Positions 1-11,621 of a DNA stretch of 64,000 nt are shown here, piece by piece. The position numbers and the translations under genes are program-made. The first letter of the stretch is position 1. Each line of letters starts with the position of its first letter. Source of the DNA: Sipunculus nudus. Taxonomy: Eukaryota; Annelida; Sipuncula; Golfingiida; Sipunculidae. The stretch spans positions 94,355,642-94,419,641 of the forward strand of contig CM049306.1 in the NCBI GenBank assembly GCA_026874595.1. Reading direction: 5' to 3'. The notes below the pieces were generated by a model. That model saw only the letters and a program-made list of their open reading frames with translations. It made no database searches and was not told the origin of the DNA.

Positions 1-939
1 GCCTGGCAAGATATTTTAATGGGATACATCACTTTGTGAGCACAATTAAATGTGTACTTTAATCATTGTAACCCTGTGGGATACAATACAAAATCCATAA
101 TGTAGCAAAAGTAAAGAATAAGAACGAATGAAGTAGGGAAAATTATAACATTCACCTAGTTTATGCATTCTGTCGGGGGGGGGGGGGGGGGATGCAGAGA
201 GGAGACCAAGCCTAGCTAAGCTGCCTGGAGTGTGGAGTGATAACATGACACAGGTGAGGACTCCATCACCCACTACACCTACACACCAGTGTTAAACTGG
301 GCCGGCCTAATGTAAACAATACTTGACACTGAATAAAAGCTACTCTTTTTCAATCAATTCCTTTGAAATTTCAGATTTTTAAAGATTAAATCCTTATGTA
401 AACATGCTGTGAAATTTAAAACAACAGTGTGTACAGGGAAAAAACATGATGTGGCCAAAGTTGGACATAATTTCAAGTATGGATTTTTTATTTTTTATTT
501 TTGCTTAAAATATTTGCAAAATTCAGAACTAATTTTGGGTATACAATTGAATCTTGATTCAATACAGTTATATCCCTGAAAAAAAAGTCCTCACTTACAG
601 CAATTCTCATTTTGAGTAAATATTTTTCCTGATTTTTTACAAAGTCCATCATGTTTGGGCCCATAACTTCAAGAAACTAGAATACGGGTAGTCGACGAGA
701 GACCAGGTGTATCCACCGAAATCAGAGAGGGATGGCTCAAATGAGAAATGGATTGAGTGGCAAGGGGAAATAGAGTGAGACGTGTTGCATATTAGTATGG
801 ATGTCTGCTGTGTAAATATGATTGCAGGGGGCGCCATCTGATATTTGAAAGAGAAAGCTATCCAAGATATAAGACAAGATAAGACATATGCAATACTGAC
901 CTAATTTCTGGTTTGTATACAGCAAATGTATAGAAGAAT

Positions 940-1720
940 AATAATATTAAATATGATCAAAAACAGATCAGTGATTTTTATATTAGGCCGCCTTGAAGTG
1001 TTTTTCATGGAAATTTGAGGTTTTTCCTTAATTTTTCGAAGAAAGGAAGTTGCAGTGACCCAGTTTTCGGTATGGAAGGAGATTTCGGGAAAATCTAACT
1101 GTATGCAAAATTTTGGATTCGTAGGTCCTGTGGTTTCAAAATGTGCCCTGTTAACGGACAGATGGCCAGCCAGACGACGGACAAAGGACAATGACTATAG
1201 CTCAGATGACTTAAAGTCAGCTGAGCTAAACATATCGACTATAACAAATATTTAAATATTTAATAATATTAAATATGATCAAAAACAGATCAGTGATTTT
1301 TATATTAGGCCGCCTTGAAGTGTTTTTCATGGAAATTTGAGGTTTTTCCTTAATTTTTCGAAGAAAAGCTAAACATATCGACTATAACAAATATTTAAAT
1401 ATTTAATAATAATATTAAATATGATCAAAAACAGATCAGTGATTTTTATATTAGACCGCCTTGAAGTGTTTTTCATGGAAATTTGAGGTTTTTCCTTAAT
1501 TTTTCGAAGAAAAGAAGTTGCAGTGACCCAGTTTTCGGTATGGAAGGAGATTTTGGGGAAATCTAACTGTATGCAAAATTTTGGATTCGTAGGTCCTATG
1601 GTTTCAAAATGTGCCCTGTTAACGGACAGATGGCCAGCCAGACGATGGACAAAGGACAATGACTATAGCTCAGATGACTTAAAGTCAGCTGAGCTAAACA
1701 TATCAACTATAACAAATGAC
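940..1720 (-). repeat. Three tandem units of a family-1 repeat end, middle unit internally deleted
   Basis: Units at 940-1260 and 1405-1720 are near-identical. The middle one (1261-1404) keeps both edges but lacks about 190 bp between the GAAGAAA and AGCTAAAC motifs. Full units end in the hairpin AGCTCAGATGACTT/AAGTCAGCTGAGCT that also borders family 1 at 6.9, 16.4, 35.6 and 41.6 kb. They lie in an NCAPG intron. The open frames here (minus, about 96 codons) are repeat-borne and not a gene. Confidence 0.85.
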
Positions 1721-1848
1721 TTTGAGACACCCTTTGAAGAATCCCATCTGTGAAAATTAATATATGATAGGACCTTAAAGAATTAGGTACTGTGATATTG
1801 GATGTCTAGGAAGTGGGACCTTTTGATTCTAGTGAAATCAACACATAC

Positions 1849-4800
1849 CATCCCTGTCCTTCAGACCAGTATTCAGCAGCTTCACACGTTCTGCAATGGT
1901 CAGTGCCTTGATGTGTACTTTTTCTGCCAAGACACGGAAAGCCATTTTACGAACAACGCTCTTCACGTCCCGGGTCCTCTCTAAGATGTCTGGCAGCGTT
2001 TGGGTGGAGGCTGCTATGTTGACCAACACGGCTTTACGAACATCAACATTCGGATCATGCCCCATCAAAAATTTGTATGCTGTAAAAACAACTTAAATAT
2101 CTGTAAATATGCATCACTGCAGGTCTGCAAAAGCTACCTGGCAGCCTTGTTGATACTTGATACACACAAATGACAGAAATATAATATAGCAAACAACCAG
2201 AAATAAGTCTATGTTTGGTGAGATACGAGAGAACCATTGGAAGTGAAGAGAGTCAAGATGCTTTGTAGTAGTAACCACCTCCATTTTTATGCTATATTAT
2301 GTACATCTGAGTTCCATTTTGGTTTGGTATTATTGACCGGCGGCAGTAGCCCTTGCTTCCTTTTGTATCCTAGTGTCACCCAGGCCCTGTGTCTATAACA
2401 ACAGTACTGCAAGTCCTGGGTGTGTAATCATCTCCACTGCTGGGTCATAACACTGAGGAACTCCCAAAAGATGCACTCATTGGTGAGTGATACATGACCT
2501 TGGGGCATAACCTTCCCATTAAGCCTGCAGAGCGCTCACTCTAGGTGGGGGCCCCAAGTTTGAAAAATCGCTCCAATCCTTAGTTGAGATTTGAACTCAT
2601 CCCATCGGAGCTTTGAGTCCTGTGCTCTACTCCTAGACAACAGAAGCTGGTTATGCAGCATGGATGTTTTATATTGTGGACAGATGTGGCTGACTTGATT
2701 TGTTTAAAACAGAGCAAAATGAATCAACAATACATGTAATAATGAACATTTTGTGACTGGCCCCGGTTAATTAATAATATCTTCTTCACTTACGGAGAAT
2801 AACTGTTTTGCCTTAAATAACTGACAAAAAAACATGGAGAACACCTGTAAATATACTGAATCAATTACCTTTGATAATTGGACAGTCTGGATCTTGTGGG
2901 TCTTGAAGACGAGCCAAGGCCTGAACTGCCTGTACCCTGACTACTGGAAACTTGTCTTTGACACGCTGCTGCATGCACTCGTAAAGCCGATCGTACAGAG
3001 AGTCATCTATCTCAGCCTCGTCCCCCATGTATATAAGCAGCTTACTGATCAACTGACAGCATCGAAATCTAACGCCTTTGTCTCTGGCATTGTGATGCTG
3101 GTGAAATACAAAGAATTGAAAAATACAAAATTCTTGTGGTTGGCACTATTCAAATTCATCAGTCATTTTTGGTAAAATTTGTAAAAATCTGTTTTTTTTA
3201 CAATAGTATTTAGGTTTAAAGTTAAACATGGTATGGGAAAGACCACAGTCTTACTTGTCCATCCAACCACCTGTAAAATACGAGCAACTGGATTTTACAG
3301 CACTGTATATAATGTATAATGAAACTGTAATGCAACCATCTGGTTATTACAGATTGCAGGCAGCTTTTTCCAACAAGACTGACAAATGAACCTGCCTATG
3401 AAGGGGGCAATCTTTGATGTGCTGTCGGCGTGCCGAATGGTTGGTTAGGGGAGTACCCGGCCCAGAGCTGTGACTGCGACCAGCATACATTAGACAGACC
3501 TTAATTAATCCCTAAATTAATAAGAATCATCTGAAGTGTATCCGTGATCTTTATTCTGTCTTTGATTCATTCAAGTGAATAAACAACTTTCTCCACTAAA
3601 AAGGCCAAAAATAACTGTCAAATTGTTCCACAAAACATTTTTTTTTGCCAGATAGAAAAACCATGGCAATTTTTATCAGGCAGTTAAATGGTGAACATAT
3701 ATTCTACTCTAATTTTCAACATTCAATACCTCCTTGGTTGCTATTAGGTATGTTTGTCACATTTTCTAATTTAATAGGAATTACCAAATGAATATTCGCT
3801 AATTTGCTAGGATAGCCCATACTGAACCTTTACCTTGGTGACTTGCGATATTTACATGTGGCACTAAATGTTTCAGGTGACTCCTAGACAGTCATGGTAA
3901 TTGTATAACTGTGAAAACTGATTGAATACAGATTTAGGTTAAGTGATTGATTAATGTTTTTTTTCTGACAAGAAACTTTGTTTACTAATGTTATACTTCT
4001 CAGAAAAATTATAATATGACATAGTTACAGTCTATGGCCAGCAGCTGACATGATACCGCCAGCTATATTAGTGACGTATTCCTTTTTGTCATGTTCAGTC
4101 AACTGATGGTAACAAACTTTTACAATATATAGAGCTATTAATTTTATGCAAGATTTTTGGTTGGGAATTTGAAAAAAATTATTATTGTTATTCTAGTGGC
4201 ACAGGCCATCATGTGATGCTCCTGATGCAGGGCTGCGAGACTGTACTGATAAAACAGAGTGAAACAGTCAGCTTCAAACGCAGCTCTGAGCAACAGTATT
4301 TTCCTTTTCATATAATTGCTTGCAGTCATATTTATGTAAATGCACGTTTGTTTTATACAAATGAGATTTTTGTATGTCCGTCATCCATATGTCATCTAAG
4401 TTTGTTCAGTTCCTAAATTTTCAGATCTTGCCTAATAAGACCACCTGTCTAATATGACCACTTCAGACCAGTCCCTTTGGTGGTTGCATTTGACAGGTTC
4501 AACTCTATATTATATACTAAGTTATTTTTTTCCACATTCCAATACTGATCTTCCAGTCAAACTCCTGAAAGAATTATATAAGTAAAATGGTACATATTTT
4601 AGAAAATTTTTCTTTTGTAAATGTGATTATGGTATTTCAAGCAATGTTCAAACACCTTCTGGTATCGCGTGTTATTCATACCTGAAGCAAGAAGTCAAAG
4701 AAGTTATTGAGAAATTTTTCTTGTCCAAAGTCATCCATTTCTCCGTCCCTGTTTTCTTGATTTTCCGGATGGTTCTCTTTGTCCTCTTCAACCTTCCCAG

Positions 4801-5063
4801 AGGTTCCAAACCTCGCCACGAAATCTATGGCTCGCTCAACTGCAGGTTCTCGTGAAAATACAATGAGGAAGTACTTCAAGTAATGTAGAAACTCCTTGAA
4901 GAATTCCTCATAATCCATCTGAAATGGTCAAAATGCTAAATTTGCATCTTAAGTCAACTGCCTTTTTAACAGTAGAAATGCATATGGGCATGTTACAAGT
5001 GCCTATCAATCATTGTTTTCAGGTTTAGTTATTTGTACTAGTAAAAGAGGACTGACTGACTAT

Positions 5064-5144
<81 letters not shown>

Positions 5145-6052
5145 GTATACATATACACACACACATAGCATTTAATGTTTAAATCAATAATAAGGGTTCA
5201 ATCAAAACAGCCAATGGTCTGATCATCTTACACACTTTGATCCAAGGATACCAGGCTTTAATATTCAGGAATTTTTTATGTTCCCTTAGGCGGCAATTAT
5301 TCACTGCAGTTGTCCCAGTCATTGTTTCGTGTAACCACTGCTTAGTATGGCAAGGTTCTCTGGTCAGGAACACCAGGGTGCAAACATAGAAAAGCATTGT
5401 AATCAGACCACTGATATTGCGGTGTGCATCCAACAAAAATTTTAACATTGACACCCACTCTTCGTCTGATAATACTGTTTCTGGCATAGTGCCAAGAATC
5501 AGACCAACGAGAGCTTGTCTCTTGGTGTAAACAAACCAATGAGGGAGGTTCACATGTTTAAAATTTTGGCTCGATGCACAATGCAAAATCAGTGGTCCGA
5601 TTACAATTCTGTGCTCTGTGCACATGCTGGTGACCCTGCCTAGAGAAACTTGCCTTAGATAGCAGCAGTTACATGTTAGGATGGCTGGAACTACTGAAGT
5701 CTATAACCACTGCATGAGGGGCGTAGGATATCACGATCAGAAGATAACATCTTCTGAGCTTGACCTGCAAGTGATATGGGTCAACGTTGCAAGAGGTACA
5801 CTGTAGAGGCGAAGCAAAAGTAAAAGCAGAAAATTTAGGCCATTCTTTGTTTGAAAAAAAATGCAGCAATTAATTATCTCAACAGCCTCAGATAGATTAC
5901 ATATATCATGTAATCACAATTTTAGATGAAGTATGTGTAGAAAATTTCCTCACCCCCATTGCGATCTGTTTGAGCTGTTTACAGAGTTTCCCATGGTGCT
6001 GCAGGCCTCGCTGGCACTCCTCAAACACACTACAGATGGAAGTTTCAGGCAT
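1849..6052 (-). CDS. NCAPG: Condensin I complex subunit 3 (CAP-G), 5' half of gene, four coding exons
   Basis: Non-SMC HEAT-repeat subunit of condensin I, which compacts mitotic chromosomes. Exons read on the minus strand: 5954-6052 (33 codons, starting MPETSICSVF), 4682-4918, 2869-3097 and 1849-2079. All junctions are GT..AG and the phases (0, 0, 1, 1) join without a break, giving the first 265 residues. Family landmarks are FLHYLKYF and REPAVERAIDF in exon 2, VRFRCCQLISKLL and ARLQDPQDPDCP in exon 3, and RTRDVKSVVRKMAFRVLAEK and LTIAERVKLL in exon 4; these correspond in order to the N-terminal HEAT region of vertebrate CAP-G (about 1000 residues in full). The acidic loop rich in E, D and N after FGTSGKV is also typical. 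No later exon is visible between 1 and 1848, so the gene continues left of the window. An acceptor (AG at 6060-6061) lies just upstream of the ATG, so the 5'UTR is split. Confident call. Confidence 0.95.
2302..2656 (-). mobile_element. tRNA-derived SINE in NCAPG intron 3
   Basis: On the minus strand the head (about 2585-2652) shows a box-A-like TGTCTAGGAGTAGAGCA and a box-B-like GAGTTCAAATCTC, the internal RNA polymerase III promoter layout of tRNA-derived SINEs. The body, with motifs such as CCCAGCAGTGGAGATGATTA, is shared with 56460-56733, where the tRNA head is missing. A non-autonomous retroposon that would depend on LINE machinery. It is not a functional tRNA, because no cloverleaf is intact. 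Confidence 0.7.
3420..3500. other. G+C-rich patch in NCAPG intron 2, unidentified
   Basis: The intron between exons 3 and 2 (3098-4681) is A+T-rich with no frame or repeat I recognise, apart from this locally G+C-richer patch and a short stretch at 4430-4500 that resembles the end of a DNA transposon (AGACCACCTGTCTAATATGA). Confidence 0.3.
5069..5167. repeat. (TA)n / (GTAT)n / (CA)n compound microsatellite
   Basis: About 62 bp of pure TA alternation, then a short GTAT run and a CA run, within the first coding intron of NCAPG. Confidence 0.97.
5179..5625 (-). other. Unidentified 148-codon open frame inside NCAPG intron 1
   Basis: A stop-free frame on the same strand as NCAPG, lying between coding exons 1 and 2. 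It includes segments such as RQALVGLILGTMPETVLSDE and EPCHTKQWLHETMTGTTAVN. I recognise no family. Composition is not strongly biased and the frame has a Met start, but no promoter, flanking splice site or paralogue in the window supports it. It could be a chance frame, a transposon remnant or an unrecognised nested gene. Confidence 0.2.
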
Positions 6053-6598
6053 GCTTCACCTAAAAATATAAAGTACAAAAAACTTTAAAGGTGTGTCCAC
6101 TTTTTTTCTGCGATTATTTCCACACAAGACTAACTTCCCAACAAAATTTGCACTAGTGGTAGGAGTCGGTTCCTTTTTTATAATCGATCATGGGTTTTAG
6201 CAAACTGACTGATGATTCATTATTAATCGGTTCAGACAAATACATGCAATTATCAAAGAAATATTCAATTATCTGTGAAACTGTACCTACGTTTCCCCGG
6301 CAGGTATTTTCCTCTCGCCCACGATTGTAACAATCCTTCCATGTAAAAAGACTAATTTTAAGGATCAAATTTAACGTCAGCAATGTCGGGTAATATCTTT
6401 CATAATGGAATTTAAGAGCATCTAAGAATGTTTGGCCTATAAAGGGGCTGTTTTTCTAGCACATGAAGGAAAATTTCGATTAAACTGGATGATCGGCCCA
6501 CCACTAATTTGCACCTATTGCAGAAGGAGGAAAATGCACAATTATTGCACCCTACCTGCTTATGATATAAATATCAACCACAACCTGGTTGACATGTC

Positions 6599-6599
6599 A

Positions 6600-6655
<56 letters not shown>

Positions 6656-6656
6656 T
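6599..6656. repeat. Self-complementary (TG)n(TA)n(CA)n tract
   Basis: TG repeats, then TA repeats, then CA repeats, so the left half is the reverse complement of the right half. The tract could extrude as a cruciform or adopt Z-DNA. It lies upstream of NCAPG coding exon 1. Confidence 0.95.
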
Positions 6657-6844
6657 ACATATCCGTGGTTCATGGTGTCCCCAACAAGGGACCACTGTTC
6701 ATCATCCTTGGATATGGATATGAAATAATGTGAAACAACAGTGAAGCGCGCCATGCACAAGGAGAATATAAGTCGCGCTGTGAACAGAGTACAACAGATC
6801 TTGTTTAAATTGGTCCCATGAATCTGGGCACCTCTCCAGTTCCA

Positions 6845-6950
6845 TAGGTTCCAGAATGCGCCATGTTAACGGACAGAAAACCGGCCGGCTGATGGATAAA
6901 GGACCATCGCTATAGCTCAGATGACTTATAACCACCTGAGCTAACAAAAC
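6845..6950 (-). repeat. Family-1 repeat, terminal fragment
   Basis: Contains the family-1 edge: a GTTAACGGACAG core followed by the imperfect hairpin TAGCTCAGATGACTTATAAC / CACCTGAGCTAA. Confidence 0.75.
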
Positions 6951-7486
6951 AGGCAAGTGGGTGGCGTCAGTCAATTGAAGGGGATACTTGATCAACCATT
7001 GTGACGTCACTGTTGCTTAAGAAACACCATAGATATGGAAAATGTACTGTCAAGCTGTGCCAGGAACTTGAGGAAGACACCATCCACGGTCCATCAGCAT
7101 AAAAAATGCAAAAAGAGTCCAAAATAAAGACTTTTTACATGATATATTACTACTTTACACAAAATTGGCAAATCTATTTTAGGCAAAACAATAGAATAAC
7201 TCGCACACCTCTCTGAGGCACTACACTTAGGTGAACAGAAAATGTTTTTATATCCGTCTGCTTCTGTCTTGATTTAGCCACATATTTTTATCTGCCTCTT
7301 AGCCTTACTTCTTCATTACATGAATTCTAAAAATCATGTGGTCTGTCTGTATATGTATATACCTTGTCAAGATGGTGCGCGAGTGATCCTATAGTCGCTC
7401 CCTATTGTAGACCAAAGGACAACTTCAAAGAATATTCTAAAAATAATTGTCATGAAAACCATGCAAACATGAAAGGTTTTGGGACA

Positions 7487-8453
7487 GACTACAGTGGTCT
7501 TACTAATTTGATGAAAGAAGATGAAAGAGCATGAAAGAAGATGAAAGAGGATTTAAATTAACAGTTAAAATTATTATTTACTTCAAAATACCATAATTTA
7601 CCAAATGTTATTAACTGTTTTATCATTAATATAACTTGGGTAACAAAAAAAGTAAATAATATTCAGACGTAATAAGTTTAGTTTCAGCAAGGTTGTGTCA
7701 ATTATACCTATTGTTTTGTATAGACTAGTGCCCTGCTACCACAAATGCTTGTTATATCCCCATTAAAAACAAGAAGTGAACAGGTCTATGAGCTTTACAT
7801 ATGCTGTGCTGAAACATAAAAATATGTTTACAGATATATATCTTTTTTTATTTTTAAGTTTAGAAGGAGAGATGGAACACAAATATGTGGCATGACACAC
7901 CATACACACAATAATGCTCTTCATATACATCTATATTTTAATTTTAGGAGCATATGATAAAAAATTGAAGCAATAATCTATATACAGTACTGGTATACTG
8001 AAAAATAAATATATAATATACAATATAAATATAAAAATTATGGTCACTTTTTTACCCACCTAACCATGCAAAGATTACAAATATTATATCTTAAGAGAAT
8101 AACATGTATATAACTTACAAGATATGCAATGTTATTTTTATTCTGAATTATCATGCAGACACACACACTGAGAGTATATTGGCAGGTTTTGCCAGTGTCT
8201 TTCTTTATGTGGCAGGGTACCAGTTTGAATAAGCGATAGGGGAAATAATTCAGATCTAAACTGAAAGTGTATTAAAAGTAAATAGATCTCAAGAGAATTG
8301 ATTTATAATTACCAGATATGTAAGTTATACAGTAAATAATGGTACATTACGATTAAGAATTTTTAAAGTAAATATTAATTATTACTGCAAAATACTGGTA
8401 ATTTTAACTATCTTTCATCTCCTTTAATCAAATTAGTGAGACCCGACTACAGT
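7487..8453. mobile_element. 949-bp MITE with 9-bp target-site duplication (hAT/MULE-like)
   Basis: The direct repeat GACTACAGT flanks the element at 7487-7495 and 8445-8453. Between them, inverted ends GGTCTTACTAATTTGAT (left) and GGGTCTCACTAATTTGAT (right, reverse strand) match and continue imperfectly for about 70 bp. The interior is A+T-rich with no open frame. An 8-9 bp duplication points to hAT, MULE or a related superfamily; non-autonomous. Confidence 0.8.
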
Positions 8454-8736
8454 AAATTACGCATTAGTCCATTACTTTAGCCGGTAAGGGCCGGTATAGG
8501 TGCATTATAGGTTCACAAACAGTCTACGCCTACTCCAAACTGAGCTAACAAGGGGCACTGTACTGTGACACTGACACGGAGTTTGACATGGGAACCAAGA
8601 AATCGAGTGCTCTGAATACAGGGGGTTGATGACCCGATCTCGAAACACCAGTACGTCTTTAGTACGTCTGGACTAATAGGTTCTTAGCAATGCATGCTGA
8701 AATTGAGAGGAATGCCGATATAATGTACTGTATACC

Positions 8737-8830
8737 TGTGTTTTGATGCACTGCCCGAAATCTTGACAGTTATGATCCAAATAACGCGCCGTTTTCTAGG
8801 TCTCGCTTACTCTCGCGAGATTTCCCGATG
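8737..8830 (-). promoter_or_regulatory. Probable NCAPG promoter and first (5'UTR) exon
   Basis: Read on the minus strand, this CpG-containing stretch has a perfect TCTCGCGAGA palindrome (8813-8822), a known core promoter element of housekeeping and cell-cycle genes, followed by a GGCGCG block. A clean donor CACAG|GTATAC ends the putative exon at 8736/8737. It lies about 2.7 kb upstream of the NCAPG start codon, whose own acceptor at 6060 requires an upstream noncoding exon. The pairing is inferred; no transcript was available. Confidence 0.5.
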
Positions 8831-9190
8831 TCACTCTCCACACAGAGATGCATATTCGACACTTGCATGAACTGGTCCGGTTGCTTGTCCAAAATTTATT
8901 CAATCTTCAGTTATTCACGCCGTCTCAACAGAATAAGTTTCGGGTATAAGATAAATAAAGATACTTTGATAAATAAATACTGAATTAATTAATGAAATAA
9001 AAATAAATTTTGAAAATAATAATCAAATTAATTAAAGATTAATTAATAAATTATTATTAACTAAGAAATAGAAAATTAAATAATGAAAATAATAAATCAA
9101 ATTAATTTAAGATTAAAAATTAATAAAAGATAAATTAATAAATTATAATTATATAAAGGGAAATGGAAAATTACCAAAAAAATCTAAGAG
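8831..9190. other. A+T-rich spacer, nothing recognised
   Basis: Dominated by TTAATTAATAAAT-type simple sequence beyond the putative NCAPG promoter. No frame, RNA or repeat boundary is visible. Confidence 0.6.
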
Positions 9191-9204
9191 TTAAAAAAAT
9201 TGGG

Positions 9205-9505
9205 ATGCATGTGTGGTATATATACCCCCACTTTTTGGCAAGGGGGGATGGTCAATGTTATCATCCCCCCCCCCCACTTTTCACAGAATAATATTATAAA
9301 ATTGCAAATGAAATATATTAATAATTAGAATTAAAGACTTTGGATCCATTTACTAAAAAATGTTATATCTAAACCTTGCTTAGAATTAAAAAATAGCTTA
9401 TTTTCTAAATCATGATAATTATTTGAAATAAGATTAAGTATATATATTTTATAATAATTATATATAGTTATATATATATGTATATATATAGTATATATAC
9501 ATATA

Positions 9506-9550
<45 letters not shown>

Positions 9551-9577
9551 GGTTGAATGTCACTCAGAGACGTTGAA

Positions 9578-9638
<61 letters not shown>

Positions 9639-9655
9639 TATACATGTATATATGT
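9205..9655 (+). repeat. Dispersed repeat T with a CCCCCACTTTTTGGCAAG motif and long (TA)n tail
   Basis: The same order of motifs (TATATATACCCCCACTTTTT, a purine-rich centre with a CTTTGG-TCCAT block and a TATCTAAACCTT block, then a long TA tract) recurs at 26195-26453 and, reversed, at 15760-16120. In two of the three places a Penelope-type end segment follows directly. The ATs give spurious YIYIYI frames. Confidence 0.75.
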
Positions 9656-9734
9656 GTGTGTATATATAATAAAGTCATCTTCCCACCCTGGAAGAACAAT
9701 TGACGCCACTGTATATATATATAGAAGGTAGTGT

Positions 9735-9935
9735 TACCCTCCGATGTAAAGTGCTCTATGGCCTACAGACTAGGCCAGAGCGGTATAACCCTGAAGAAAA
9801 ACAACACTGTTAATTCACAACAGTCTGTTTCACGGGATGCGACCCGATCATCAGGTGAATGTGGTTAGAATGAAGCTAACGGCGTGGTTTGAAAAGCCGA
9901 GACTTTACGAGATTACGAGATTATGCTTTGTGCGA
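9735..9935 (-). mobile_element. Penelope-type element end segment with hammerhead-like fold
   Basis: Homologous to 26455-26620. On the minus strand it reads CTGATGA (9856-9862 region), a CGGG/CCCG stem, then GAAAC, followed by a second stem ACTGTT/AACAGT closing over a 7-nt loop, with a flanking TAACC/GGTTA pairing. This is the core arrangement of a hammerhead ribozyme, a feature known from Penelope-like element ends. The position next to the stem-II helix is a T:T mismatch and stem I has a large internal loop, so an active ribozyme is not shown. Confidence 0.45.
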
Positions 9936-9943
9936 TTCGGGGC

Positions 9944-9963
9944 GGGGGGGGGGGGGGGGGGGG
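9944..9963. repeat. Poly-G tract
   Basis: An essentially uninterrupted run of G, matching the position of another G run in the homologous segment at about 26605-26617. Confidence 0.95.
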
Positions 9964-10344
9964 CATGTGAAAGACTGACACTGATCCTATTGTCCTCGAG
10001 TGCACAATAGGATTAATTGGTCGGGGTACACGTGCGATACTGGAACATAACAGGGCAGGGCAAAGAGGTTATTTATTGTTGTAAATTTTATATATAATAC
10101 ATAGATATATACCAGGATGCTCAATTAGCATATTGAACTGATTTCTAATAGGGTCTTTGAAGCAGTGAACATATCAGTAGTATACATATGATAAAAAACA
10201 CACATATACTTTCCGTCGGTGTTGGGTTGTTGCGGATGTACTTGAGTTTAAAACTGTATCCACTGTTGCGTAATGCCTCCTGATATGGAGGTGCAGCCTT
10301 GTTGAAAACATTTCATTTGAGGAGATGTTGGACAACCTTCTGTT

Positions 10345-11599
10345 TATGCTTCAGGTATATTTCTTATTATGCTTGGGGGATGGTTACTGTCTTTGTGGAT
10401 GTATATTGGGGTATTGTTGGGTTTCATGAAAGGTTTATATTCTGCTTTGTTCAGGTCCAAAGTTATATTCAAAAGGTCTACTATTTTTTTGTTTGCTTCG
10501 ATTTTAATTTTTAGGCCAAGCTTGTTGAATATCTTGCAAATTCTCTTTTTTACCCCTAGGTTTGTCTTGGTTGTAAGTGGCATGCGATGAGTCCATCTTC
10601 TCTGTATAGTCCCACACTGACCCCTCTGATGTTGCTCAGTTCAGATAGTATACTAGTATACAGTCCGACTAGCTCACAGGTCTCCGCTCCATCGTGGCTT
10701 CCCATGGTCACGTCAAAATTCTTCTTATCGTTCTTTTTGTTTCAAGCGATGCCGTTGTGGAATAACACAGATTTCTTGGCTTGCATGATTATTTCATTTG
10801 TATCATCAGAAATATTTTCAATTTTGGATGCGAAATTGATGGCTTTGTGGAGCAGATCCTCGGTTATGGAAGGATAGAATTCGCATATATCAAATCCTAT
10901 AATAGTTGCTTTCTTTTTGTTTTTGATATTTTTGAACCAGTCTATTACATCATCCGTGTTTTTCCATTGATTAAGCTGTAGTTTTTTTCTGACGTTGTTG
11001 TTTATTCTTTCCAGTTTTTGTTTACTAATGATGCCAATTTCGGTTTTTGATGGGTTGATAAGCCTGCAGGTTGGTTTGTTTCGGAAGTTGGGTTTGTGGT
11101 CTTTTAATGTTATGAATGCTTCACTTTCAGCGATTGTTTCTATCCTGTCTGCTAGGTCGAGGTTTGTAGCTAAATCCTTGTTTCCTAAGTTGGTGTTGCG
11201 TGTTGTTGTTTTTGCAGCTTTTTTTGTAGGTTTTCGTGAGGTTTTTTTCTTTCAGCAGCTTTTCGTAGTTGTGTGGTTCCAGTCTGTAGAAGTTGCTGGT
11301 TTTGTCGGCTGGAATTAACATCTTATTGTCTTTTCTGAGATTGTTCACGTCTTGTGCTAGTTTCTTTTGGAATTTTATTTGGTTGTTGTCCGTAAATTCT
11401 ATGTTTTGGATTATTTTGAGCCAGCGGTCTTTAAATTCTTTGGTTTCCTGTACGAAAGGTGGGGCTTTTGTGCTCCTGAATCCGTATGTTTCTTTGGAGG
11501 TGCGGTCTGTTTTAGTTTAAGTAGAAGTGGTAGAGGTATATTTTTGGTGGAATATTTGAAGTCAACTTGTTCCATGATGAATTGAAGAGTGCTCAGCAT
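10345..11599 (-). pseudogene. Penelope-like element reverse transcriptase, inactivated
   Basis: Minus-strand frames, in order: N-terminal part (11411-11599), MLIPADKTSNFYRLEPHNYE (11127-11348), RT motif A GFDICEFYPSI (about 10864-10904), then FDVTMGSHDGAETCELVGLY and GLYREDGL, and finally LDLNKAEYKPFMKPNNTPIY with SNHPPSIIRNIPEA (10344-10583). These are landmarks of Penelope-like retroelement RTs. The copy is dead: an in-frame TAG and a frameshift follow the GLYREDGL motif, the frames of the three large pieces differ, and the usual RDD of the catalytic loop reads RED. No GIY-YIG endonuclease motif is visible between 9.9 and 10.3 kb. An old retroelement copy, unrelated to the surrounding host genes. 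Confidence 0.88.
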
Positions 11600-11621
11600 T
11601 AATAGGAGACTTATAATTTGT

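Noticed and set aside
901-1753. Paired ~96-codon minus-strand frames with near-identical translations
   Set aside because: Similarity comes from the duplicated repeat unit; the same frame type recurs in other family-1 copies without conserved reading frame.
2585-2652. Possible functional tRNA gene
   Set aside because: Box A and box B are degenerate and no cloverleaf or acceptor stem forms; it fits a SINE head.
9331-9731. Frames rich in YIYIYI
   Set aside because: Translations of (TA)n microsatellite.
10299-11585. Several long plus-strand frames with hydrophobic translations
   Set aside because: They are the antisense shadow of the Penelope-like reverse transcriptase on the minus strand.
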